The notes beneath the pieces are model-generated. The model had not been told where the DNA came from, did not search any database, and saw only the letters and a list, made by a program, of their open reading frames with translations. This document shows, one piece after another, positions 49,187-58,644 of a stretch of 64,000 nucleotides of DNA. Every line of letters begins with the position of its first letter. Position 1 is the first letter of the stretch. Made by a program: the position numbers and the translations under genes. The DNA is from Spirosoma agri (GTDB taxonomy: Bacteria > Bacteroidota > Bacteroidia > Cytophagales > Spirosomataceae): NCBI RefSeq assembly GCF_010747415.1, contig NZ_JAAGNZ010000001.1:1550001-1614000 (forward strand). The letters run 5' to 3'.

Positions 49187-50167
49187 ATGCTGTATCCGCT
49201 TACATTCGAGACCATTTTTAAAGACAAAATCTGGGGTGGTCAAAAAATAAATACCATTCTCGGTAAAGATTTCTCTCCGTTGCCAAACTGTGGCGAAACC
49301 TGGGAGGTATCTGACGTAGAAGGCAACGTTTCGGTGGTGAAAGAGGGGTCTTTGCAGGGAAAAACACTCCGCGATCTGGTAGCACAATACAAAGGTGAAC
49401 TGGTCGGTGAGCACGTCTACGCAAAATACGGTGACCGTTTTCCCTTGTTGATCAAGTTCATCGATGCAAATGATGACCTGTCGATACAGGTTCACCCAGA
49501 CGACGAACTGGCCGCAAAACGGAAAAGTGGCTTCGGAAAGACCGAGATGTGGTACATCATGCAGGCCGACGAAGGAGCCAAGCTTAATGCGGGTTTCAAC
49601 CGTGAGGTGACGAAAGAGGAATACGTCAAAGCGGTGGCCGACAATACGATTCAGGATATTTTAAACATCGAACCGGCAAAACCCGGCGACGTATTTTTTC
49701 TGCCAGCGGGGCGAGTGCACTACATCGGAAAAGGTCTTTTGCTCGCCGAAATTCAACAAACGTCCGACACAACATATCGAATTTACGATTTTGATCGGGT
49801 AGATGCCACGACGGGGCAAAAACGCGAACTTCACACTGAACTAGCCGTTGATGCCATCGACTATCACCACTACGATCACTATAAAACACAGTACGAATCG
49901 ACACTAAACGAGAGTGTGAACACGGTAACGAGCGATTATTTCGTGACCAACGTGCTCAATTTCGACGAAGAGGTGGAGCATGATTATACGCACATCGACT
50001 CGTTCGTTGTTCTGATTTGCGTGAGTGGTTCCCTGACGATTGAAGCCAAAGGCGGCTACAGTGTGCCACTCAAGATGGGCCAATGCGCGCTGATTCCTGC
50101 TTCAGTCGATAACGTTACGCTCGTGCCGGATGGGGCAATGACGGTGCTGGAAACGTACGTGCCGTAG
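49187..50167 (+). CDS. manA: Mannose-6-phosphate isomerase, type I
   Basis: ManA interconverts mannose-6-phosphate and fructose-6-phosphate in the cytoplasm. The 326-residue protein has the cupin zinc site Q101, H103 (QVHPDDE), E120 (KTEMWYI) and H178 (PAGRVHYIGKG), and the sugar-phosphate site FPLLIKFIDANDDLSIQVHPDD. Length fits the bacterial short type I form. It has a strong terminator directly downstream. Next to a fucosidase it fits a mannose/fucose-containing glycan route, but it is also a housekeeping enzyme. Confidence 0.95.
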   Translation: MLYPLTFETIFKDKIWGGQKINTILGKDFSPLPNCGETWEVSDVEGNVSVVKEGSLQGKTLRDLVAQYKGELVGEHVYAKYGDRFPLLIKFIDANDDLSIQVHPDDELAAKRKSGFGKTEMWYIMQADEGAKLNAGFNREVTKEEYVKAVADNTIQDILNIEPAKPGDVFFLPAGRVHYIGKGLLLAEIQQTSDTTYRIYDFDRVDATTGQKRELHTELAVDAIDYHHYDHYKTQYESTLNESVNTVTSDYFVTNVLNFDEEVEHDYTHIDSFVVLICVSGSLTIEAKGGYSVPLKMGQCALIPASVDNVTLVPDGAMTVLETYVP

Positions 50168-50183
50168 GGTACGTTACCATTAG

Positions 50184-50223
50184 AACAGAAAGGGGAGCTT
50201 CATGGGCTCCCCTTTCTGTTTTT
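50184..50223 (+). terminator. Terminator of manA
   Basis: AACAGAAAGGGGAGC (50184-50198) and GCTCCCCTTTCTGTT (50206-50220) form a perfect 15-bp stem with a 7-nt loop, followed by TTTGG. Located 17 bp after the stop codon. Confidence 0.9.
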
Positions 50224-50440
50224 GGCAGTTTGCTCTGTTCTCTCTTGAGCGATATAGTACAAATTTAGCTGACATCGATTTTGATTTTACCCCGAATTAC
50301 TTCTCTCAGGAACGCTGTCAGTTCGGCTCCTATTGACCTGAATTGCTTACATGAGTGGGCTTTTTTCATAATCCAGTGATTTTATGAGTAGCTGGTTAAT
50401 GGGTACTAATGTATCGTTTTTTGGGATGATCACTACGGTG

Positions 50441-52000
50441 TTATTTAGTTTTTAGCGTGTTTTTCAACAGAAGAACGCCCGTACCGGGTTTGCGCCAGCT
50501 GCTCATTACGTCGACATGTTCGGGGCCGGTTGGTCTGAAGAACGAGCCTAGCAGAATATCATCGTCACCATCCTGATCGACATCACCCGCGTCTAGAGTC
50601 AGCCAGCGCCCCCGTTCGGCATTGGGGAAGGTTCGGGGCAGGAAACGCAGCGTACCCTGATTCTCGAAATAGATGAAACTTTCGTTGGGGCGGTGCGAAA
50701 AATCGGGGAAGTGAGCAATAGCCGCTATATCCTCGTCACCATCCTGATCGAAATCGCGAATGATCGTTTGCGTAGCTCCATGCATCGGATAAAACCACGC
50801 TTGTCGAAAACGAAAATGCCCGTCATTCAGGAAGATACGGATGCCATGATACGGCTTCAGGACAATGGAGTAGTCGGCATTGTCGCCATTCGCATAAACC
50901 AGATCGGGGTCGCCATCGTGATCAATGTCCATTAGTTCGATAAAACTGGACCCATATACCGGTGGGAAGCGCAGCACGGTTTCTTTTCTGAATTGACCGT
51001 TATGCTGGTTGTAATAGACGGCCACCTGCTCATTGCCCTGTGTTAATAACGCGACCACATCGGGCCACTGATCTTTGTTGATGTCCTGAACGATCACGCG
51101 TCTGGCACCGGGAAGGCTATCGAGAACATGCTCTTTGTAGCCCGATGACAACCGTTCGTGCCAGGTTAGTTTGCCCAGATGATTGCCAAACTGACAGATA
51201 AGTACATCCTCCCGCCCGTCGCGATTCAGGTCTATCGGGACCGCCTGAACGGGACGCTGTAGACCGGTTAGCAGGGCCGGGGCCGTTTTTTCCTGTCGGG
51301 TTCGTTGGGTCCAGGTGCCTGCTTTTCGATCGTTGGGGTTCAGAACACCTACCATCAGCAGGTCAAAGCGACCATTGGGCTTTGGAACTAGATCAGTTGC
51401 CGGACTATCCAGTTGCAGGGAGTCAATTCGATTTAGTTTGTGATCGAGCGCGTACACATTGTTTCGCCCATCGCCAACCCAGATTCTATGCGCCAGTGAA
51501 TCATACCGAAGCATCGTCACAAAGGCGTCGACGGCGTGGTTTGATTGCTGGATGCGGAACAGCGGTAAGCCAACTGTTACGGAAGTGTGCGGAGATTGCG
51601 GGGGTAATTTTGTCGGCGCTTCGGACGTGTAATAATCCACGATTTTCTGCCAGTCGGTGGGATGCAGCATCGGCGCTTCGGGAAAGACCTTCGCTTCCAT
51701 AAGCTGCGTCATTTCGTCCATATTGCTGATGCGCATGTACTCGGCCATTGCGTTGCCCGACTGACCCATGCGTAAAGCCATCTGCGGTAAAACGCCTTTC
51801 TGCCAGGTCGTCTTATCGAGTAGGGCCGGTTCCGGAAACTGGTGGCAACTGCTGCAATAACTCTGGCTAAGTTGTTTGCCTGTGAGCTGAGTCGCAACCG
51901 GAAGGGTAGGGGAATTGGTCGTTTCGGTTGACGTGGAAGAACGGCAGGAGACAAAGAAAACGAACGCGCTAAAAACAACCGCCAACCGCAGACAAGGCAT
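50441..52000 (-). CDS. Lipoprotein with cytochrome c motif and FG-GAP/VCBS repeats
   Basis: The 519-residue protein has a lipobox FVSC (about residue 17-20), a heme-binding CSSCH (about 49-53, SYCSSCHQFPEP) in a small cytochrome-like domain (to about 140), then FG-GAP/VCBS repeats with calcium-binding D-x-D-x-D-G loops: DLNRDGREDV, DINKDQWPDV, DIDHDGDPDL, DFDQDGDEDI and DVDQDGDDDI. The two together suggest a surface-exposed beta-propeller fed by a c-type heme. The frame is open to 52054, but a -7 element at 52052-52059 and the lipobox support the ATG at 52000. No close functional relative can be named. Confidence 0.85.
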   Translation of the reverse strand: MPCLRLAVVFSAFVFFVSCRSSTSTETTNSPTLPVATQLTGKQLSQSYCSSCHQFPEPALLDKTTWQKGVLPQMALRMGQSGNAMAEYMRISNMDEMTQLMEAKVFPEAPMLHPTDWQKIVDYYTSEAPTKLPPQSPHTSVTVGLPLFRIQQSNHAVDAFVTMLRYDSLAHRIWVGDGRNNVYALDHKLNRIDSLQLDSPATDLVPKPNGRFDLLMVGVLNPNDRKAGTWTQRTRQEKTAPALLTGLQRPVQAVPIDLNRDGREDVLICQFGNHLGKLTWHERLSSGYKEHVLDSLPGARRVIVQDINKDQWPDVVALLTQGNEQVAVYYNQHNGQFRKETVLRFPPVYGSSFIELMDIDHDGDPDLVYANGDNADYSIVLKPYHGIRIFLNDGHFRFRQAWFYPMHGATQTIIRDFDQDGDEDIAAIAHFPDFSHRPNESFIYFENQGTLRFLPRTFPNAERGRWLTLDAGDVDQDGDDDILLGSFFRPTGPEHVDVMSSWRKPGTGVLLLKNTLKTK

Positions 52001-52051
52001 ACCAACCAGTTTGTTTGTACCAGACTCCCACCATACAGCAGGAGCCTGATA

Positions 52052-52059
52052 CAAATATA
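52052..52059 (-). promoter_or_regulatory. -7 promoter element of the cytochrome/FG-GAP lipoprotein gene
   Basis: TATATTTG on the minus strand matches TAnnTTTG. It overlaps the upstream ATG at 52054 and lies 51 bp before the ATG at 52000, supporting the latter start. Confidence 0.45.
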
Positions 52060-52102
52060 CCCTAAACCAGGCAGAGCCGAAGAGTAACTCTGAATTGGGC
52101 CG

Positions 52103-53260
52103 TTATTTTTCCAGCCCGCTAACGAGTTTGTTCAATAACTTCTGTTGCCGCAAATCGTAGATGTATTCCCAGAACATTACTCCGGCGAGGTGCTTGGATT
52201 TGACGTACTCGACCTTGTGATCAAACGATTCTTCATCGGCGTAGGAAATAAACATGCGCGAGGTTGGGTTCCACAGATAAGGAGCCTGCGCGTCGGCATC
52301 CCAATACCGTGTAAAGCCGTTTTTGCTGATGTATTTATCCGCCAGCTCGTCATAACTGATAAAGGAGTGCTTCCCCGTGGCGGGCTGATACAAGCCGTTA
52401 TCCTGCGGGTTAACGTCGGCCCAGCCGCGCCCGTAGAAGGGGATGCCCAACACGATCTTATTGGCCGGAACACCCGCTTTAATGTGGCCATCAACGCCAT
52501 CGGCTGAACTGTTGCGCGACTGGTTTCCTTTTTTCGACTGGTACAGGTTACTATGATGACCGGTCACTTTGTCGTTGCCGTGGTAAATATCGTAAGTCAT
52601 GATGTTGACGTAGTCGAGGTACTTCTGCGCCTTGCCCAGTTCGGTGTGATTGACAAACGCCGTATCGACACCCGTTGCCGTAGTGAGCAGATAGTGATTG
52701 GCTCCGGCGCGTTTGTCCTGACGTCCCTGTTTGTCCAGTTGCTCACGTAGCGCCTTGAACAGAAGGGTGTAGTTCTGTTTGTCAGCTGGCCGGAAAATGT
52801 TGTTGTCGCCCGGCTGATCGGGGTATTCCCAGTCGATATCGACCCCATCGAGTTTATTCTTTTTGAGCAGATCGACAGCACTGGCGGCAAACTTCCGTCG
52901 CGACGCTTCGGTCAGTGCGGCATCTGAAAAGTATTTGCAGCCGCCCCACCCACCAATTGAGATCAGAATTTTTAAGTTTTTATTATCGGCCTTGAGCGCA
53001 TTAAGCTTGGCCAGGTTTTCCACATCCTTTGCCTTCAGCGGGGCTAGCTCACCATTGGCGGCCGGAACGGCAAACGCGTAGTTAATGTGCGTCAGTTTTT
53101 GGGCGTCGATCTGGCTTTTCGTCCAGCCGTCTCCGCTGATATAACCGATGATAACGTAGGGTTTCGCCCGTGACGCTGACTGAGCGTATGTTGTGAGAAT
53201 AGACCCGGTGATAAGGGCGAGCGTGATGAAAAACGCATTAAAAAAAAGGTTGATTTTCAT
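52103..53260 (-). CDS. Chitinase, GH18
   Basis: GH18 enzymes cleave chitin with retention through substrate-assisted catalysis. The 385-residue protein has a signal peptide (1-26, ending LTTYAQ), the motif SIGGWGG (101-107) and the catalytic DGVDIDWEYP (138-147) with the acid E145, plus a C-terminal GVMFWEYIYDL-type strand. A single GH18 domain fills the protein; no chitin-binding domain or T9SS sorting domain is seen. It is divergent from a susC/susD pair across 545 bp. Confidence 0.95.
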   Translation of the reverse strand: MKINLFFNAFFITLALITGSILTTYAQSASRAKPYVIIGYISGDGWTKSQIDAQKLTHINYAFAVPAANGELAPLKAKDVENLAKLNALKADNKNLKILISIGGWGGCKYFSDAALTEASRRKFAASAVDLLKKNKLDGVDIDWEYPDQPGDNNIFRPADKQNYTLLFKALREQLDKQGRQDKRAGANHYLLTTATGVDTAFVNHTELGKAQKYLDYVNIMTYDIYHGNDKVTGHHSNLYQSKKGNQSRNSSADGVDGHIKAGVPANKIVLGIPFYGRGWADVNPQDNGLYQPATGKHSFISYDELADKYISKNGFTRYWDADAQAPYLWNPTSRMFISYADEESFDHKVEYVKSKHLAGVMFWEYIYDLRQQKLLNKLVSGLEK

Positions 53261-53460
53261 GAAATCAGTGTTAACTGAATAAGTATGAAACTGCTTGAAT
53301 CGGCAAGAGTAAGAAATTTTTCTATGACTTTTCCGGCTTCGCCCAAATTGGGAAGCTGCCCATTTACATAAGTTTTAATCGGAAATCTAGGAGGTATCCA
53401 ATATCATGGGTTGAACTCAGTAAGGAAGTACACAAAAATTGTATTAATTAATTATTTATT

Positions 53461-53475
53461 AGTATGACTCATACT
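53461..53475. promoter_or_regulatory. Palindromic operator candidate in the chitinase-susC region
   Basis: AGTATGA-C-TCATACT is a perfect inverted repeat of two 7-bp arms with a 1-bp centre. It lies about 70 bp upstream of the candidate susC transcription start and 186 bp from the chitinase ATG, a usual place for an activator site. Confidence 0.55.
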
Positions 53476-53505
53476 GCGTTGATTATTTTATAAAGGTAAG
53501 CTTGA

Positions 53506-53538
53506 TTGTAAAATATTTTAAAATATAGGATATATTTG
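53506..53538 (+). promoter_or_regulatory. Candidate promoter of the susC/susD operon
   Basis: TATATTTG at 53531-53538 matches TAnnTTTG. TTG at 53506-53508 stands 22 nt upstream, close to the usual 19-21. Transcription would begin near 53542-53548, about 260 nt before the susC ATG. Confidence 0.5.
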
Positions 53539-53805
53539 CCAGCAACGGTCATTCACCAAATACTATACGAGTTCAATAGGCAATAGCATCTTATAAGCAG
53601 CTAAGTTCGTCAGTAGTTGACACGTTATAAAGTAGAAAGTGTCTCTCGTACACCTAGTTCAGTACTGATTTTAACCCAAGACAAGCGGCTCATTATTGAG
53701 GAAAGTGCCTATGATTGTCAATTAGTTAGTAAGTATCTCCGTTCATTGACTCCTAAGCGGAAGTGAGTTAACCAAATTACGAGTATAACCTAAAAAGTAA
53801 ATTTC

Positions 53806-56800
53806 ATGAAACAGAAGCTACAGAAAGCCTTTCGAGAGGTTTTGTTATGCCTGGGAACCTTAGTTTTCCTAGCGTCATCACTCGCTATGGCAGCGGACAG
53901 GGACGTTACGGGTAGCGTCCTCGATGAAAAAGGGAATGGTCTGGCTGGCGCAACGGTCACCATCAAGGGAACGACGAAAGGGACAAATACGGATTCGAAT
54001 GGTGGCTTCCGGCTATCGGTACCCGAGGGTAATACGGTACTGGTGTTTTCGTACATCGGCTACACAAAACAGGAAATTACTGTTGGCAACCAGACCGTCT
54101 TTAACGTAAAACTGCTTCCGGGCGATGCTTCTCTGGATGAAGTGGTCGTTACGGCGCTTGGTATCAAGAAAGATACACGGGCCATTGGCTACGCGGTGAC
54201 AACGATCGATGGTTCGTCGTTGAACGTAGCGCGCGAAACCAACGTCATCAACTCGTTGCAGGGTCGTGTTGCCGGTCTGAACATTGCGCCTGCCAGTGGT
54301 GGCCCAGGTACTGCTTCCCGCATCAACCTGCGTGGCGTCAGTAACTTCACCGGTGGTAGCCCCTTATTTGTCATCAACGGTATTCCGATGGACAACACCT
54401 CGCGCGGTAATTCGGGTGAGTGGGGTGGTACAACCAATGGCGATGGTATTTCGAACATCAACCCGGACGACATCGAAACGATGACTGTCTTGAAAGGCGC
54501 TTCGGCGGCTGCTCTGTACGGTACACGGGCTGCTAATGGGGTCATTCAGATTACGACCAAGAGTGGCAGCAAAAACTCGGCTCTATCGGTTGAATACAAC
54601 CTGAACCAGCAGTTCGATAAAATTATCAACTTCACCGATTACCAATACGAATACGGTCAGGGAACGCAGAACAAACGCCCAACTGACGTCACCAGTGCCC
54701 GCAACTCGGGTATTTACAGCTGGGGCGAAAAGATGGACGGGGCGCAGTTCACCCAAATCGACGGGAAGCAATATGCGTACTCGCCGGTGAAGGACAACAT
54801 GGAGAAATTCTACCGGACCGCGTCGACGTTGACGAATACCGTTGCCGTATCGGGTGGAAGTGAGATGACCAGCTTCCGGATGTCACTGTCGTCGATGAAC
54901 GCACAGTCGGTGTTGCGCAACAGCGGACTGAAACGGAAAACGATCAGTCTGAACGTCAATCAGAAAATCACCAGCAAACTCGATGCGAGCGTGATGGCCA
55001 ATTACATCGACCAGCAGGACGAGAACCGGGCGCAGCTGATGGATGGACCGCTCAATGCCAACTACGGCATCAAACTGATGGCTACCTCGTTCAACCAGGA
55101 AGCCCTGAAACCAGGCTACAACACAACGACCGGCGATGAGACGGTATGGAGTGATGATTCGTACAAATCGAACCCTTGGTTTGTGGTCAATCAGTACAAG
55201 AACAACTACGATCGGAAACGGCTGATTTCGGCCATTACGAGTAAATACCAGTTTGCGGATTGGATTTACCTGCAAGGCCGGATTGGATATGACTTCATCA
55301 ACGACGGTCTGTTCAACACAACGCCTTATGGTACAGCGTATTCGCGCTTAGGTAGCTTAACCCAGCGCAAAACGCAAACCAGCGAATTGAACGTAGATGC
55401 CTTGCTGGGTATCAACCGCAATATCACGACCGATCTGAACGTCAGTGTCGCACTGGGGGCTAACCTGCGGAAAAATAAGTCTGATTACATTCAGATTGCT
55501 GGCAATCAGCTGAGCATTCCGTATCTGTACACGATCTCCAATACGTTGTCGCGAAGCCAGGAATATGGTTACAACGAGCGCCAGGTGCAGTCGGGTTACT
55601 ATACCGCTGACTTCAATTTCAAAAACTACCTGATCTTGTCGACAACGGGTCGGTACGATGTGTACTCAACACTGCCAGCCGCCAACCGGGGTATTTTCGC
55701 GCCTTCGGTATCCGGTAGCTTCGTGTTCTCGGAACTGTGGAAACCGTCAATCCTGAACTTCGGCAAACTGCGCGCTTCGTACGCCCAAACGAGCGGTGAA
55801 GCGTACGACGCTTACCTGACGAGCCAATATTATGTGCTGGGTAATACCTACAACGGTTTCCCACAAGGTGGTTTTTCCAATAATGGCGATGCGACGACCA
55901 TGCCAAACATCAATCTGCGGCCGTTCCGTCTGAAAGAGTTTGAAGTTGGTTTCGAGACAAAATTCCTGAACAACCGTCTGGGACTTGACGTGGCTTATTT
56001 CCACCGGCAGACAACCGACGAAATCGTAAGTGCTCCGTTGACCATTGCGTCGGGCTTTACGTCGGCCGTATTGAACCTGGGTTCAACGCGCAATGCCGGT
56101 CTGGAAGTATTGCTGACGGGTACACCGGTTGTTAGCTCGGGCTTCAAATGGGATGTGTCGTTCAACCTGACCAGCGTTAAAAACACGATCGTAAGCATCA
56201 CAGGGGCTGAAGGTCCTGAAACCTTACTGTTGGGTAGCTACCGGCCAAACAACGGTCGGGTTGCGCACGTGAAAGGATTGGCGGCTTCGCAGATCATGGC
56301 TTACGATTACCAGTACAATAGCGCCGGTAGAATTATCGTTGGTTCAGATGGTGTTCCACTACGGGGCGAACTGAAACCGATGGGATCGGCACTACCTAAC
56401 TTGTACGGTGGTTTGAATAACAGCTTCAATTACAAAGATTTCTCGTTCTCGTTCCTGTTCGATTATAAGTTCGGTGGCAAAGTGCTGTCGGCTACCAACC
56501 ACTACTCGATCGTTGACGGTCTGAACAAAATGACGCTGGTCGGTCGTGAGACGGGTGTTGTGGCCGATGGTGTGTTAGCGACGGGCGAAACCAACTCGAA
56601 AAATGTGCCTGCATACACGTACTATCCATCACTGGTGAACAACGTATCGGCACTGAACGTATTTAGCTCAGACTTCATCAAGCTTCGTCAGGTTACGCTT
56701 GGTTATCACCTGCCCGCTCGCTGGTTCAGCAACAGCCGGTTCCCCTTCGAAGCGGTGTCGCTCTCGCTGGTTGGCCGTAACCTCGCTACCCTGCTGAAAC

Positions 56801-56925
56801 ACACAGACAATTTCGATCCAGAAGCCGGTATCTCGACCGATATCCGGTATGCCGGTATCGAAGGTCTGCAATTGCCCTCGACCAGAACGTTCGGTTTTAC
56901 ACTAAACGCCCGATTCAAGAAATAA
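53806..56925 (+). CDS. SusC/RagA-family TonB-linked outer-membrane transporter
   Basis: The 1039-residue protein has a signal peptide (about 1-28, ending SLAMAA), a carboxypeptidase-regulatory-like domain (about 30-100), a TonB-box-like DEVVVTALG, a plug (LQGRVAGLNIAP, INLRGVSNFTGGSPLFVINGIP, ALYGTRAANGVIQITTKSG) and a barrel ending FTLNARFKK. It is the channel of a SusC/SusD pair: the susD-like gene follows 3 bp after the stop codon. The region upstream is divergent from the GH18 chitinase, so chitin oligosaccharides are possible cargo, by position only. Confidence 0.96.
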   Translation: MKQKLQKAFREVLLCLGTLVFLASSLAMAADRDVTGSVLDEKGNGLAGATVTIKGTTKGTNTDSNGGFRLSVPEGNTVLVFSYIGYTKQEITVGNQTVFNVKLLPGDASLDEVVVTALGIKKDTRAIGYAVTTIDGSSLNVARETNVINSLQGRVAGLNIAPASGGPGTASRINLRGVSNFTGGSPLFVINGIPMDNTSRGNSGEWGGTTNGDGISNINPDDIETMTVLKGASAAALYGTRAANGVIQITTKSGSKNSALSVEYNLNQQFDKIINFTDYQYEYGQGTQNKRPTDVTSARNSGIYSWGEKMDGAQFTQIDGKQYAYSPVKDNMEKFYRTASTLTNTVAVSGGSEMTSFRMSLSSMNAQSVLRNSGLKRKTISLNVNQKITSKLDASVMANYIDQQDENRAQLMDGPLNANYGIKLMATSFNQEALKPGYNTTTGDETVWSDDSYKSNPWFVVNQYKNNYDRKRLISAITSKYQFADWIYLQGRIGYDFINDGLFNTTPYGTAYSRLGSLTQRKTQTSELNVDALLGINRNITTDLNVSVALGANLRKNKSDYIQIAGNQLSIPYLYTISNTLSRSQEYGYNERQVQSGYYTADFNFKNYLILSTTGRYDVYSTLPAANRGIFAPSVSGSFVFSELWKPSILNFGKLRASYAQTSGEAYDAYLTSQYYVLGNTYNGFPQGGFSNNGDATTMPNINLRPFRLKEFEVGFETKFLNNRLGLDVAYFHRQTTDEIVSAPLTIASGFTSAVLNLGSTRNAGLEVLLTGTPVVSSGFKWDVSFNLTSVKNTIVSITGAEGPETLLLGSYRPNNGRVAHVKGLAASQIMAYDYQYNSAGRIIVGSDGVPLRGELKPMGSALPNLYGGLNNSFNYKDFSFSFLFDYKFGGKVLSATNHYSIVDGLNKMTLVGRETGVVADGVLATGETNSKNVPAYTYYPSLVNNVSALNVFSSDFIKLRQVTLGYHLPARWFSNSRFPFEAVSLSLVGRNLATLLKHTDNFDPEAGISTDIRYAGIEGLQLPSTRTFGFTLNARFKK

Positions 56926-56928
56926 GCC

Positions 56929-58521
56929 ATGAAAATTAACTATAAAGCGATCTGTATTGCTTCGATGGCCCTTTGGCTGACAACGAGCTGTACGGGGGAT
57001 TTTGACCAGATCAACACGGACCCTACCAAAGCCAGTGAAGCGGTATGGGACCCTAATTACTTCCTGCCACAGGCGCAGAACCGGTACATCAACGTTGGCT
57101 ACGATGCCATGCTGTATCAGAGTACGGCTATGCAGGTTCTGGCCTCCACAGTAGGCTATTATGGGAACGGTGATAAATACGTAAATACATCGGGGTCAAC
57201 GGGTTATCAGGGTGCCATCTTCAACCGGACGTACGAAACGGGGGCTGATTTAGCCGAGATGATTCGCCTGACCGCTGGCAAAGACCAGTACGTAAACCTG
57301 TACAACATTGGCCGGATCATGCAGGCGCTGAATTTCCAGCGCGGTACCGATGTATACGGTGATATTCCGTACTCACAGGCTTTCAGTGCCAAGACGGGAA
57401 TCACAACGCCTAAGTATGACACCCAGCAGTCGATCTATATGTCGCTGCTAACCGAACTGGAACAGGCTACTGCCGCTTTGGACGCGTCGAAAGCGAAGCC
57501 AACGGGTGATCTGTTTTACGGTGGTGACATTACCAAATGGAAAAAGTTTGGGTATTCCGTCATGCTGCGTATTGCCATGCGAATGACCAAAGTAGATCCG
57601 ACAACGGCTAAAACCTGGGCCGAAAAAGCGGCTGCGGGTGGTGTATTTACGTCGATCGATGATAACGCAAAGGAAATTGCCGATGCGAATAATGCGACGT
57701 CTGCCATCTACAACGTCTATCAGGTATCGGACGATTTCCGGGAGCTACGCTGGTCGAAAACGTTCATCGATATGCTGAAAACAACCAGCGATCCCCGGTT
57801 AAGCGCCATTGCCGAAGTACCACAGGCCGGAGCCGCTAACAACGCCAGTCAGACACTGGTAGGTAACAATGCGGCTTCTGTGCAGGTAGGTCTGCCGAAC
57901 GGTTTCGACCTGAACGGCGGGGCTACGGATATTCGCCAGCAGGCTGGTTATCCGGGGGCTACCGGTTCGGGTACGGACATTGCGCCACTCGGTAACTACT
58001 CTCGGCCACGGATTTCGGTCTATCTGAAACGGGCCGGTACGCTGATGGTTCTGACCTATCCTGAAACGGAACTGTTGCTGGCCGAAGCTAAAGTACGCGG
58101 CTGGAACGTGTCGGGTACGGCTGCCGACCATTACAAAAATGCGTTGATTGGTGCAATGACTTCACTGTCGCAACTGGATGCCACGGCAACCATTGCTACC
58201 GAAACCGCCACTGCATTCGCCACGGCTCACCCGCTGGACGTATCGTCCACGGATGCTTCGCTGAAGGCAATCAATACGGAGTACTGGAAAACGACCGGAT
58301 CGATGTTTAACTTCATCGAGACCTGGAACAACTGGCGTCGGTCAGGGTATCCGACGCTGACCCCGGTCAACTATCCCGGTAACGTAACTAACGCGACCAT
58401 CCCACGCCGGATGATCTACCTCTCGACTGAAAACGTAACTAATGCCGCGAACTATGCGTCGGCAGTAACGACGCTGACGGGTGGTGATCTGCTTACCAGC
58501 CGGGTTTGGTGGGATAAATAG
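56929..58521 (+). CDS. SusD/RagB-family nutrient-binding outer-membrane lipoprotein
   Basis: The 530-residue lipoprotein (lipobox LTTSC, Cys near residue 21) belongs to the SusD-like type with TGDFDQINTDPTKASEAVW near its start, the pattern of the SusD_2 subfamily, which differs from the susD-like gene at 8.2 kb. TPR-like helices follow, with the block ELLLAEAKVRGWNVSG in the second half. It is cotranscribed with the SusC gene 3 bp upstream. A terminator follows 14 bp after the stop. Confidence 0.95.
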   Translation: MKINYKAICIASMALWLTTSCTGDFDQINTDPTKASEAVWDPNYFLPQAQNRYINVGYDAMLYQSTAMQVLASTVGYYGNGDKYVNTSGSTGYQGAIFNRTYETGADLAEMIRLTAGKDQYVNLYNIGRIMQALNFQRGTDVYGDIPYSQAFSAKTGITTPKYDTQQSIYMSLLTELEQATAALDASKAKPTGDLFYGGDITKWKKFGYSVMLRIAMRMTKVDPTTAKTWAEKAAAGGVFTSIDDNAKEIADANNATSAIYNVYQVSDDFRELRWSKTFIDMLKTTSDPRLSAIAEVPQAGAANNASQTLVGNNAASVQVGLPNGFDLNGGATDIRQQAGYPGATGSGTDIAPLGNYSRPRISVYLKRAGTLMVLTYPETELLLAEAKVRGWNVSGTAADHYKNALIGAMTSLSQLDATATIATETATAFATAHPLDVSSTDASLKAINTEYWKTTGSMFNFIETWNNWRRSGYPTLTPVNYPGNVTNATIPRRMIYLSTENVTNAANYASAVTTLTGGDLLTSRVWWDK

Positions 58522-58534
58522 CATTAACGGTGTC

Positions 58535-58574
58535 AAAAAAGGTAAGGTAGCTTTCGTAGCTCCTTACCTTTTTT
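58535..58574 (+). terminator. Terminator of the susC/susD operon
   Basis: AAAAAAGGTAAGG (58535-58547) and CCTTACCTTTTTT (58562-58574) pair perfectly around a 14-nt loop. Located 14 bp after the susD stop codon. Confidence 0.85.
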
Positions 58575-58644
58575 GCTTTGTTTCCGAGCATAATAATCCT
58601 ACTGGTAAGCATCTCCGAGTATCCTGTGCTATGACTATACTGCG

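Larger units (their letters stand above)
53261..53805. other. Divergent intergenic region between chitinase and susC
   Basis: These 545 A/T-rich bp carry a 15-bp palindrome (53461-53475) and a promoter candidate (53506-53538), listed separately. If that promoter drives susC, the leader is about 260 nt. No clear minus-strand promoter for the chitinase gene is seen. Confidence 0.55.
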
